Source of the DNA: Longimicrobiales bacterium | Lineage (GTDB): Bacteria > Gemmatimonadota > Gemmatimonadetes > Longimicrobiales > Gaopeijiaceae | Assembly (NCBI GenBank): GCA_958295645.1 | Contig: OY282361.1 | Span: 62,001 to 126,000 of the forward strand | DNA length: 64,000 nt | Direction: 5' to 3' | Shown: piece after piece, positions 17,717-25,509 of the stretch | Layout: every line of letters starts with the position of its first letter | Numbering within the stretch: position 1 is the stretch's first letter | Notes under the pieces: generated by a model | Seen by the model: only the letters and a program-made list of their open reading frames with translations | Database searches by the model: none | What the model was told of the DNA's origin: nothing | Translations under genes and position numbers: made by a program

Positions 17717-18685
17717 GTGAAGGTGAAGGGGATGCGGTCGATTCGCCGAACCGGGGTGGACGGGGAGACGTCGCCGTCCTCGTGCTGGGTCGGAGTGGAC
17801 GGCGGGGGGACGCGTTCCCGGGCCGTGGTGGTGGATGCGGAGACTCGCGAGGTGGGCCGAGCGGAAGGCGGGCCGTCGCTGATCGATCCGCTTCGGCCGG
17901 GAGAGGCCGCCGGGGTGGTGGCGGCGCTGGTGCGGGAGGCGGCCTCGGCGGCGGGTCGTGGGTTGCCGGTGCGGGGGCTCTGGGCGGGATTGGCGGGCGC
18001 GGGTCCGCCGGGGCCTCGGGCGGCGGTGCGGTCGGCCCTGGAGGATACGGGCGTGGCCGCCGGGGTGGTGGTGGGAGGAGACGTCGAAGGGGCGCGGGCG
18101 GACGCGTTCGGGGACGGCCCCGGGATACTCTTGGTGGCGGGCACGGGATCGGTGGCGCTCGCCCGCGACCCGTCGGGGAAGCGCGCGATGGTGGGCGGCT
18201 GGGGCGCCGCGCTGGACGACGAGGGCAGCGGCTACCGCATCGGCCTGGACGGGCTGCGCGCGGTGATGCGCAGTGCGGACGGCCGCGACGGCAAGACGGC
18301 GCTTGCGAAGGCGTTGCTCGAGAAGACGGGCGTGAGCGACCCGGGCGGCTTGGTGGAATGGACAGCCCGCGCAACCAAGCGCCAGATCGCATCGCTCTGC
18401 GTCGTCGTAGGCCGCGCCTTCGAGGCCGGCGACCCCGCTGCGGTTCGTGTGATCGAGAAGGCTCTGGAGGGCATTCGCTCGCTCCTGCAAGCCGCGCTGG
18501 ATCGGACGGCGGGATGGGAAGGCTGCCCGCCCGTGGCCTTCGTGGGCGGTCTGGTGCGAGAGGGCAGCGAGCTCAGAGATCTCGTTGTGCGCGTGGCCTC
18601 GGATCTCGGCTGCGATGCCCGGCTTGCCCCCGTGGTGGCCGAACGCGGCGCCGCCCGCCTGGCCATGCGGACATTTCCCGGCTAG
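17717..18685 (+). CDS. BadF/BadG/BcrA/BcrD-type sugar kinase (GlcNAc/MurNAc kinase-like)
   Basis: A 322-residue ASKHA-fold kinase. The phosphate-1 loop is VGVDGGGTRSRAVVV (about residues 25-39), phosphate-2 is LLVAGTGSVALA, the typical GGWGAALDDEGSGYRIG follows, and the adenosine motif is VAFVGGLVREG. The family includes N-acetylglucosamine kinase and clostridial/Bacteroidota MurNAc kinases. It starts with GTG 21 bp after the symporter stop, in the same operon, and would phosphorylate the sugar brought in by that symporter. The first ~24 residues are basic and probably not folded. No MurNAc-6-phosphate etherase (murQ) or nagA/nagB lies within the window. Confidence 0.88.
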   Translation: MKVKGMRSIRRTGVDGETSPSSCWVGVDGGGTRSRAVVVDAETREVGRAEGGPSLIDPLRPGEAAGVVAALVREAASAAGRGLPVRGLWAGLAGAGPPGPRAAVRSALEDTGVAAGVVVGGDVEGARADAFGDGPGILLVAGTGSVALARDPSGKRAMVGGWGAALDDEGSGYRIGLDGLRAVMRSADGRDGKTALAKALLEKTGVSDPGGLVEWTARATKRQIASLCVVVGRAFEAGDPAAVRVIEKALEGIRSLLQAALDRTAGWEGCPPVAFVGGLVREGSELRDLVVRVASDLGCDARLAPVVAERGAARLAMRTFPG

Positions 18686-18767
18686 CCGCATTCTCGGCGT
18701 CGCCCGCTCGCCTTGCGCTTGCGGGAGTCCAGTCGCACACGTCCGCATCGCCGCCCGGGTCGCGCAC

Positions 18768-18908
18768 CTGCCATTTTGGCAGGTCTTGTGTCTGTAGGAG
18801 ATCGCGATCTGCCATTTTGGCAGGTTTTCGCGCCTGAAGCGACCCTTGATCTGCCATTTTGGCAGGTTTTCGCGCCTGAAGCGACTCTTTGGTCTGCCAT
18901 TTTGGCAG
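18768..18908. promoter_or_regulatory. Four phased 15-bp palindromes (probable operators) upstream of hsp20
   Basis: The perfect palindrome ctgccattttggcag occurs at 18768-18782, 18809-18823, 18851-18865 and 18894-18908. Start-to-start distances are 41, 42 and 43 bp, about four helical turns, so all four face one side of the DNA. The DNA between copies 2-3 and 3-4 shares gttttcgcgcctgaagcgac, so the array grew by tandem duplication of a ~42-bp unit. The last copy ends 94 bp before the hsp20 start. It is unlike CIRCE or HAIR elements. I infer binding sites for a dimeric regulator that I do not recognise. Confidence 0.8.
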
Positions 18909-19002
18909 GAGTTGGGCGGGCACGGCAGTTGCTGCAATGCCGGGCCGGACGCATGGGCATTACGCCCGTGCGCCGACTTACCAACTGCAAGGAGATGTAC
19001 AA

Positions 19003-19434
19003 GTGTACCTGATCAAGGATCTGTTCGGCGAGGCCGCCCTCCGGCGCGCCTGCGACAACGGGTGGACGCCTCGGTTCAGCGTCGAGCGCGACGGCTGGGT
19101 TCCCGTGTTCGGCGTCGAGGAGCGGGACGGCGAGATCGCGATCGCGGGAGAGCTTCCGGGCCTGACCCGCGAGGACATCGAGATCAACCTGGAGAACAAC
19201 GTTCTCACGGTCTCCGGCGAGAAGCGCCGGGTGCAGGAAGAGGACGGGCAGGTCGGCAAGTACCATCTGATGGAGCGTCGCTTCGGCCGGTTCAGCCGCT
19301 CGTTCGCCCTGCCGCGAACCGTGCAGGCCGACGGCATCACGGCGAACTTCGACAACGGCGTGCTCACGGTGCGCCTGCCGAAGGCGGAAGAGGCGCGGAT
19401 TCGCAAGATCGAAGTGAGCGAAGCCACCGCCTGA
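19003..19434 (+). CDS. Small heat-shock protein, Hsp20/alpha-crystallin family
   Basis: A 143-residue ATP-independent holdase. The alpha-crystallin domain spans about residues 40-135: IAIAGELPGLTREDIEINLE, NNVLTVSGEKR, GRFSRSFALPRTV, and the conserved closing strand FDNGVLTVRLPKAEE. The C-terminal I-x-I-type anchor is IRKIEV. GTG 19003 is chosen because AAGGAG (18989-18994) lies 8 bases before it and the length then matches the family. An upstream in-frame start at 18889 would run through the last palindrome and is unlikely. The array of four palindromes upstream points to tight transcriptional control, presumably by heat or envelope stress. Confidence 0.93.
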   Translation: MYLIKDLFGEAALRRACDNGWTPRFSVERDGWVPVFGVEERDGEIAIAGELPGLTREDIEINLENNVLTVSGEKRRVQEEDGQVGKYHLMERRFGRFSRSFALPRTVQADGITANFDNGVLTVRLPKAEEARIRKIEVSEATA

Positions 19435-20093
19435 TTCCGGCAGACAGTTGGTCCGTGCGCGGCGGCCTCTTGGAAGGCGATGGCAATGCCGTCCGCGCGG
19501 GCCAACTCGCCGGTCGCAGCAACCCCTGGCCGACCGCGACCCGAGCGGTCACGACTTGGCGCCGCCGGATCGCCCACGCGAATCCCGGTCTCCCCTCCAA
19601 TCAGCAACGCCGTTACCTGTGGCGCGCTCTCGTCCGTCGGTTCGGAACCGGTCCGGTCCGTGCCGTTCCACCCTGCCGTCCAAGATGCGCCCTGCCATCT
19701 GCCCCGAGCGCCACGGCCCGGCCACTAGTCGCAAGCCTGCTTCGTCGTCGTAGGCCGCCGAGTAGTCCACCTGCGCATCGGAGACGCATTCCTCGCGAGG
19801 GCCGGCCACAGTCCACCGGGCGCGGCCCTGCAACGAGTCCCCAAGCGTCATGGTCGTCCCTCGCGCGAAGACGCAGGGCGCTCCCTCAGTTGCCGCCGCA
19901 ACCCCCCAATCTCCCGCTAGCGGATTTCGCCGGATCCGGCGCGCAAGACCAAGGCGCGCACGCAAACGCTCCGACGACGAGGACCGCCGCCCGGCCCATC
20001 CTGCCGGGCCAAGTCTTCAGACCTGTCTCCGCTTCCAAGTTCGCCTCCGCTGGCGGCTCTTCGGATCCCCGTCGTCGCCCCTGGCCGCGCCCC
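19435..20093. other. 659-bp region without an intact gene between hsp20 and ahcY
   Basis: Both flanking genes point into this region. I find no tRNA and no T-tracted terminator hairpin. The only coding-like trace is a two-frame lipoprotein-like reading on the minus strand, listed separately. Confidence 0.5.
19549..19999 (-). pseudogene. Possible frameshifted small lipoprotein gene
   Basis: On the minus strand an ATG at 19999 opens MGRAAVLVVGAFACAPWSCA, which looks like a lipoprotein signal with a lipobox cysteine. That frame stops after 37 codons. A one-base shift near 19930 joins it to a frame that continues PLAGDWGVAAATEGAPCVF and then TMTLGDSLQGRARW to a TGA at 19549. The joined product would be about 150 residues, in the style of small secreted lipoproteins with paired cysteines. 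I recognise no family. It may be a recent pseudogene, a sequencing error, or chance. Confidence 0.33.
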
Positions 20094-21644
20094 TCAGTAC
20101 CGGTAATGCTCAGGCTTGTACGGCCCCTCCGCCGGCACGTTCAGATAGCGGGCCTGTTCGGGCGTAAGTTCGGTTAGGCGCGCGCCCAGCTTGGGCAGGT
20201 GCAGCCGAGCGACCTTCTCGTCGAGCCGCTTGGGCAGCATGTGGACGCCGAGGGCGTACCGGCTCCCGTGCTGGTGCAATTCCATCTGGGCCATGACTTG
20301 GTTGGTGAAGCTGGCCGACATCACGAAGCTCGGGTGTCCCGTCGCGCAACCCAGGTTCATCAGCCGGCCTTCCGCGAGCACCAGAATGGAATGCCCGTCC
20401 TGGAACGTCCACTCGTCGAACTGCGGCTTGATCGTGTTCTTCACGGCCCCCGAAGACTCCAGGCCGGCCATGTCGATCTCGTTGTCGAAGTGCCCGATGT
20501 TGCCGACGATGGCCTTGTCCTTCATGCGCCGCATGTGCTCCAGCGTGACGACGTCGCGATTGCCCGTGGCCGTGATGAAGACGTCCGCCGTCTCCACCAT
20601 GTCTTCCAGCGTCGCCACCTGGAATCCCTCCATCGCCGCCTGAAGCGCGCAAATCGGATCGATCTCCGTGACCACTACGCGCGCGCCCTGTCCTCGCAGC
20701 GCCTGCGCGCACCCCTTGCCGACTTCGCCGTACCCCAGCACCACCACGACCTTCGCGGAAAGCATCACGTCCGAGGCGCGGTTGAGCCCGTCGATCACGG
20801 AGTGCCTGCACCCGTAGATGTTGTCGAACTTCGACTTGGTGACCGAGTCGTTGACGTTGACGGCGGGGAACAGCAAGGCGCCCTTCTCGGCCATCTCGTA
20901 GAGGCGGTGCACGCCGGTGGTGGTTTCCTCGGAGACCCCCGCGATGCCCTCCGCCGCCCGCCGCCAGCGCCTCCCGTCGATCGCCATCTCGCCGCGCAGC
21001 AGTTCGAGGATCACTCCCCACTCCTCCGGCTCCGACCCCGGATCGAACTCCGGCGCCTGCCCCGCGCGCTCGTACTCGACCCCTTTGTGAACGAGCAGGG
21101 TGGCGTCTCCCCCGTCGTCCAAGATGAGCGTGGGGCCGGTCTGCCCAGGCCAGGCCAAGGCCTGCTCGGTGCACCACCAGTACTCTTCGAGCGTCTCGCC
21201 CTTCCAGGCGAAGACGGCGGGCCCCTCGGGCTCGTCCGCCGTCCCGTTCGGCCCGACTACGACGGCCGCCGCGGCGTGATCCTGGGTCGAGAATATGTTG
21301 CAGGAGGCCCAGCGCACCTCGGCGCCGAGCGCCTCGAGCGTCTCGATGAGCACCGCCGTCTGGACGGTCATGTGGAGCGAGCCCGTGATGCGCGCGCCGT
21401 CGAGCGGCCGGTTGCCGGCGTACTCCTTGCGCAGGGCCATGAGGCCGGGCATCTCGTGCTCCGCAAGGCGAATCTCGTTGCGCCCCCATGCGGCGAGCGA
21501 CAGGTCGGCGACGCGGAAGGGGGGGCGGGCGGGGCGGCTAGGAGTGGGCGTTGGGGTGCGGTCGGCACCCGCCGCCTTCGTGGACGGCGCGCGCTCCGGG
21601 GCCGTGGTCGCGGGGCGGGTTGGCGTGGCCATCGTGGTTGGCAT
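20094..21644 (-). CDS. ahcY: S-adenosylhomocysteine hydrolase
   Basis: AhcY hydrolyses S-adenosylhomocysteine to adenosine and homocysteine, using bound NAD, and so relieves product inhibition of methyltransferases. The 516-residue protein shows [20 protein letters not shown] at residue 43, [32 protein letters not shown], the NAD-binding [30 protein letters not shown], and the canonical C-terminus PYKPEHYRY. The first ~42 residues are a Thr/Ala/Pro-rich tail not usual in the family; the GAAGGA site just upstream supports the ATG at 21644. It lies 122 bp downstream of hsdR on the same strand. The location next to several methyltransferase genes is probably coincidence. Confidence 0.97.
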   Translation of the reverse strand: MPTTMATPTRPATTAPERAPSTKAAGADRTPTPTPSRPARPPFRVADLSLAAWGRNEIRLAEHEMPGLMALRKEYAGNRPLDGARITGSLHMTVQTAVLIETLEALGAEVRWASCNIFSTQDHAAAAVVVGPNGTADEPEGPAVFAWKGETLEEYWWCTEQALAWPGQTGPTLILDDGGDATLLVHKGVEYERAGQAPEFDPGSEPEEWGVILELLRGEMAIDGRRWRRAAEGIAGVSEETTTGVHRLYEMAEKGALLFPAVNVNDSVTKSKFDNIYGCRHSVIDGLNRASDVMLSAKVVVVLGYGEVGKGCAQALRGQGARVVVTEIDPICALQAAMEGFQVATLEDMVETADVFITATGNRDVVTLEHMRRMKDKAIVGNIGHFDNEIDMAGLESSGAVKNTIKPQFDEWTFQDGHSILVLAEGRLMNLGCATGHPSFVMSASFTNQVMAQMELHQHGSRYALGVHMLPKRLDEKVARLHLPKLGARLTELTPEQARYLNVPAEGPYKPEHYRY

Positions 21645-21669
21645 AGGTTGGTCCTTCGGATGATTTCGG

Positions 21670-21700
21670 CGCTCGGTCGGCCGGAAGATAACGCCGAGCG
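21670..21700 (-). other. Hairpin between hsdR and ahcY
   Basis: Perfect 7-bp arms cgctcgg (21670-21676) and ccgagcg (21694-21700) enclose a 17-base loop. No T-tract follows, so it is not a standard terminator. It could be a leader structure of ahcY. I compared it with the SAH-riboswitch layout from memory and do not see the conserved segments. Confidence 0.25.
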
Positions 21701-21766
21701 GCGCGACAGGTCGTTTCCGCCGCCGTGACTATGCCGATTGGGGCATGTGGGCGGGCGCCCGGAGCG

Positions 21767-24700
21767 TTACTGTCGCGCATTGGCCCGCGCGGCCTCGTAG
21801 ATGGCCTTCGCGATGAACGGGAAGGCCGTTGCGCGAAACTGGTCGTCGTCCATGTAGCGGGTGACAATCTCGTTGTTCTTGCCGAGCCGCTCCACCATCA
21901 GGCTCCGAATGGTGTTGCCCATCGCAAGCGTGAATTCTGGAAAGGCGTTTGCGTGGGCAAGGCTCACGACTTCCTCGTCGGCGCAGGCCTCGGCTTTGAC
22001 CTCTTCGAAGAAAAGGCGATCGGCCTCCGTCAGGTCGGTGCCGTGGCGCTCGTTGAGAAGGGCGATGATCTCCGAGAGAGGAGCCACGGGCTCTTCGGCT
22101 GCACCGGTTCCGACGTCGGTTGGGCCGGCTATCGGCTGGGCATCCCCTTCGGCGATTCTCAAGCGGCCGGTGTGACGCCGCTGGAGGCGGTAGAACTCCA
22201 AAGCCGCCACTTCTTCGAGCTTCAAGCCGGGTTCGCGGTCCGCCGCCAGCAAGGCGAGGAGCAGGTGCCCGTAGGCGTACAGCTTTTCCCATTCGGAGTC
22301 GCCGTAGGGAACGATCTGGCTCATGAATTCGTAGAGCTGCACATAGGCCGCGAGCTTGTCGCGGAACTCGCGACGATCCTCGTCCTCGGGAATAGCGGCA
22401 AATCGGTCCACAGCGGGCCGAAGATGGCCTTGCAGGCGAGCGTGGTCGTCGGGACGCGGCCTGACGAGGCCACCGAAATAGATCTTCGCGAACGCATCGA
22501 CCTCGCTCCAGTAATACACCTGGGCTTGGCCCAGCTCGTGCTTCAGGGCTTCGAGCCTCGTCGGGTCGGCCTCGGCCTCCAGTTCGGTCTTGTCGTAATA
22601 GGGCTTGAACGCCAAGCGGATGTCTTCGGCGTCGTTGACGAAGTCCAGCACGAACGGCGCTTCCTTGCCTTCGTGCGTCCGGTTGAGGCGCGACAGGGTC
22701 TGCACCGCCTGCACGCCGTCCAGCCTCTTGTCCACGTACATGGCGCACAAGAGCGGCTGGTCGAACCCGGTCTGGTACTTGTTGGCAACCAGCAGGACGT
22801 TGAAGTCATGCGAGGCGAACCGTCCGGCCAGAGCCGCTTCGCCGATTTGCCGGCCGCTGACCGGATCGGTGTTCATGCCGGGCTCGGTGTACTCTTTCTC
22901 AGTGTCCGGGTCGCGCACCTTGCCGCTGAAGGCCACGAGCGGCCGAACGTCGTCGTATCCCTTCTCGGCGATGTAGCGCCGAAACGACAGCATGTAGCGC
23001 ACCGCGTGGAGACGCGAGCCGGTGACCACCATGGCCTTGGCCCGTCCGTTGATGCGACCCATGACGTGTCGGCGGAAGTGCTCGATCGTCACCTCCGTCT
23101 TCTGGGCGATGTTGTGAGGGTGGAGCGCCATGAACTTGGCCAGCGCGCGGGCTGCCTTTCGCTTAGGCAGTTCGGGATCTTCCGACGCCTTCTTCAGCAA
23201 CCGCCAGTACGTCGAGTAGGTGGTGTAGTTGGACAGCACGTCGAGGATGAAGCCTTCCTCGATGGCTTGCCTCATGCTGTACACGTGGAACGCCTCCGGC
23301 GCGCCCTGCGCTGTGCGCCGTCCGAAGATCTCCAGCGTCTTGCCCTTGGGCGTGGCCGTGAACGCGAAGAACGAGAGGTTGGGCTGGCGGCCCCGGGAGG
23401 CCAGCACTGCGTTGAGACCGTCGTGCCAGTCGGCGCCGTCGGCCTCCGGATCGTCCACAACTTCGTCGCCGGCCACGCCCGATCCGGCGCCCAGGATGTC
23501 CTTGAGCCGTCGAGCCGTCTCGCCGGTTTGGCTGGAGTGAGCCTCGTCCACGACGATCGCGTACTTCCGCCGAGCGATCTGCTCTCTCCAAGCGCCAGCC
23601 GTGGCTCGTTCCTCGGACGTGGCCGCGTCCGCCGACTCGGCCCCCGCGACGCGAAGCAACCCGGGCAGCACGTAGGGGAACTTCTGCAACGTAGTGACCA
23701 CGATCTTGGTGCCGTCCACGAGAGCTTCGGCAAGTTGCTTGCTGTGTCGGTCGATCCGCTTGACCACTCCTTGGGCGTGCTCGATCTGGTAGATGGCGTC
23801 CTGCAGCTGGCTGTCGAGCACCCGCCGGTCGGTGACCACAATCACGCAGTCGAACACCTTTTGGTCCGCGCTGTCGTGAAGGCTAGCCAACCGGTGGGAC
23901 AGCCACGATATGCTGTTGGTCTTGCCGCTCCCCGCCGAATGCTGGACCAAGTAGTTGCGGCCCGGGCCGTCAGCGCGCGCCGCCTTCACTAGTTGGCGCA
24001 CGGCGTCCAGCTGGTGGTACCGGGGAAAGATCAGCGTCTCCTTCTTGAGCCGCTTCGCCCTCTTCCCTCGCTGGCCGGTGGCTTCCGTCTCGCGCGTCGT
24101 CTCGACGAACATGAAGTGGCCAAGGATGTCGATGAACCCGTCGCGCTCCAGCACGTCTTCCCAGAAGTAGCCGGTGCGCCATCCTGACGAATGCGCCGGG
24201 TTGCCAGCGCCGCACGTCACGTCACCAGGCGCGCTACCTCGATCGAAGGGCAGGAAGCGGGTATTGTTTCCGTCCAGCCGCGTCGTCATGCTCACCCGTT
24301 CGGTGTCGGCGGCGAAATGCACCACGGCCCGCGACTTGAAGCCGAGGAGCGGCGCTCCTCGGGGATCGCGGTCCCGCTTGTATTGCGCCTCGGCGTCGCG
24401 CCACGTCTGGCCGGTGCCCGGGTTCTTGAGTTCGCAAGTCGCCACCGGCAGCCCGTTCAGCGAGAAGAGCAGGTCCACGGTGTCGCCCTTGCCCGGTCGG
24501 CACGGCACCTGCCGCGTAACCGCCAGATCGTTCTTGGCGTAAAGGGCCAGCGTCTCGGTGTTGAGGCCGTGCGCCGGCTTGAAGTACGCCATCTGGAAGG
24601 GCCGCCCGTGGACCTTGAACCCGTGGCGCAACACGTGCAGCGTCCCCTTCGTGGACAGCTCCTTGCACAGGCTGTCGACGACGAGAGGCTCGAGCTTGTC

Positions 24701-24886
24701 GCCGTGCAACTGCCGCATCGCGTTCCATCGCCTGGGCTGGGTCGTCTCCAGGAAGGCGCAGACCTCGCCGGGAAAGAGGGCGCGCTTGACGTTCCAGGCG
24801 GCTACGTCGCCGGACCGCCACCCTCTCTCTTGAAGGACGCGTTCGACGTGAGTCTCGAAGGCATGCTCGGTAGTGGATTCGTTCAT
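21767..24886 (-). CDS. hsdR: Type I restriction endonuclease, R (HsdR) subunit
   Basis: A 1,039-residue motor-nuclease. The PD-(D/E)xK nuclease site is D138 with E152-x-K154 in GLPVATCELKNPG. The SF2 translocase has Walker A HSAGSGKTN (316-324), a DEAH box in AIVVDEAHSSQTGE, motif III FFAFTATPKGK, and motif VI VQTLSRLNRTHEGKE. With HsdM and HsdS it forms the complex that translocates DNA and cleaves remotely when the site is unmodified. The ATG at 24886 has GGAGG 4 bases upstream and forms an ATGA overlap with the stop of the preceding gene. Translation upstream of this Met is out of character for the family. It is the last gene of the five-gene cassette. Confidence 0.96.
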   Translation of the reverse strand: MNESTTEHAFETHVERVLQERGWRSGDVAAWNVKRALFPGEVCAFLETTQPRRWNAMRQLHGDKLEPLVVDSLCKELSTKGTLHVLRHGFKVHGRPFQMAYFKPAHGLNTETLALYAKNDLAVTRQVPCRPGKGDTVDLLFSLNGLPVATCELKNPGTGQTWRDAEAQYKRDRDPRGAPLLGFKSRAVVHFAADTERVSMTTRLDGNNTRFLPFDRGSAPGDVTCGAGNPAHSSGWRTGYFWEDVLERDGFIDILGHFMFVETTRETEATGQRGKRAKRLKKETLIFPRYHQLDAVRQLVKAARADGPGRNYLVQHSAGSGKTNSISWLSHRLASLHDSADQKVFDCVIVVTDRRVLDSQLQDAIYQIEHAQGVVKRIDRHSKQLAEALVDGTKIVVTTLQKFPYVLPGLLRVAGAESADAATSEERATAGAWREQIARRKYAIVVDEAHSSQTGETARRLKDILGAGSGVAGDEVVDDPEADGADWHDGLNAVLASRGRQPNLSFFAFTATPKGKTLEIFGRRTAQGAPEAFHVYSMRQAIEEGFILDVLSNYTTYSTYWRLLKKASEDPELPKRKAARALAKFMALHPHNIAQKTEVTIEHFRRHVMGRINGRAKAMVVTGSRLHAVRYMLSFRRYIAEKGYDDVRPLVAFSGKVRDPDTEKEYTEPGMNTDPVSGRQIGEAALAGRFASHDFNVLLVANKYQTGFDQPLLCAMYVDKRLDGVQAVQTLSRLNRTHEGKEAPFVLDFVNDAEDIRLAFKPYYDKTELEAEADPTRLEALKHELGQAQVYYWSEVDAFAKIYFGGLVRPRPDDHARLQGHLRPAVDRFAAIPEDEDRREFRDKLAAYVQLYEFMSQIVPYGDSEWEKLYAYGHLLLALLAADREPGLKLEEVAALEFYRLQRRHTGRLRIAEGDAQPIAGPTDVGTGAAEEPVAPLSEIIALLNERHGTDLTEADRLFFEEVKAEACADEEVVSLAHANAFPEFTLAMGNTIRSLMVERLGKNNEIVTRYMDDDQFRATAFPFIAKAIYEAARANARQ

Positions 24887-25509
24887 GGCGCCTCCGGAGG
24901 AAACCATTGTTGCAAGGTCTCCCGAAGTCGCAAGAAGGCCCGGTCGGTGCACCGGTGAAGGGACATGCGACGGGCGATCTCCTCGAAGCTCCTGGAGCGG
25001 ACGGGAGTGCGCATCTCTCTGGCGACCGACCGAAACGCCTCCTTCGGCCGACCCGGCTTCGGCGCGCCCTGCGGCCACCATCCCTCATTGGCCAACCACT
25101 GGCGAACCGACGTCGCTCGATCGGTCCATCCCATTACGCTGTCGACGTGTGGAGAACCGCCCCACAGCCACACCTCCAACTCCGGCGACACGACGACAGT
25201 ACGCGCTCGGCGATCCCAGTCCGACCGCTCGAACGCCGCGTCAAGGCTCGCTTCGATTTCCGTCGGCGATTCCCGCTCCCGCCCGCTTCCTTCGTGATCG
25301 AATACCAAGAGGGCGTGGTTGAAGTCCTTCGCATACTCCGCCAGGACCCGCACTCCTTCTCGCGCACAGGCTGGATCGTGACGATGATCAGCAAGGACCA
25401 TGGCGTCGACCGCACGAATGCCGAGCGCCTTCGGCCGATTGAGCACTTGTTCCAGCACGGCGCGCATGTCTCTGTCTGCCGCGAGCACGACCAGATCCTT
25501 CCGGCTCAC
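24883..25509 (-). CDS. TOPRIM/RloB-like small protein embedded in the type I RM cassette
   Basis: A 208-residue soluble protein whose family I cannot name with certainty. Visible: an N-terminal strand with acidic residues (VVLAADRDM, D12/D14), a second strand ending VFDHEGSGRE (70-79) like a TOPRIM DxD/DxE site, then SPELEVWLWGG (108-118), which recalls the xPxFExWLLLH segment of RloB and DUF4276-type proteins. The C-terminal third is basic and helical. GTG 25509 overlaps the stop of the ATPase gene (GTGA), and its TGA overlaps the hsdR ATG, so it is tightly coupled to both. Together with the ATPase it looks like an AAA-plus-TOPRIM defence pair. Nuclease activity is inferred from the acidic pattern only. 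Confidence 0.65.
   Translation of the reverse strand: MSRKDLVVLAADRDMRAVLEQVLNRPKALGIRAVDAMVLADHRHDPACAREGVRVLAEYAKDFNHALLVFDHEGSGRERESPTEIEASLDAAFERSDWDRRARTVVVSPELEVWLWGGSPHVDSVMGWTDRATSVRQWLANEGWWPQGAPKPGRPKEAFRSVAREMRTPVRSRSFEEIARRMSLHRCTDRAFLRLRETLQQWFPPEAP

Noticed and set aside
18815..18840. Sigma-54-type promoter (TGGCAGG...CGC) after the palindromes
   Set aside because: The GG to GC distance is 9 bases instead of 10 and the -12 element is not TTGC. The TGGCA is part of the palindrome.
18768..18908. CRISPR-like array of four regular repeats
   Set aside because: Repeats are only 15 bp and palindromic, the spacers between copies 2-4 are near-identical rather than unique, and no cas gene is present. 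An operator array fits better.
16109..18937. 942-codon minus-strand frame antisense to the symporter and kinase
   Set aside because: No domain; composition typical of antisense reading. The apparent peptide repeat in it comes from the hsp20 palindromes.
21645..21766. SAH riboswitch upstream of ahcY
   Set aside because: Only a simple 7-bp stem is seen; I could not find the conserved internal segments or pseudoknot partner.
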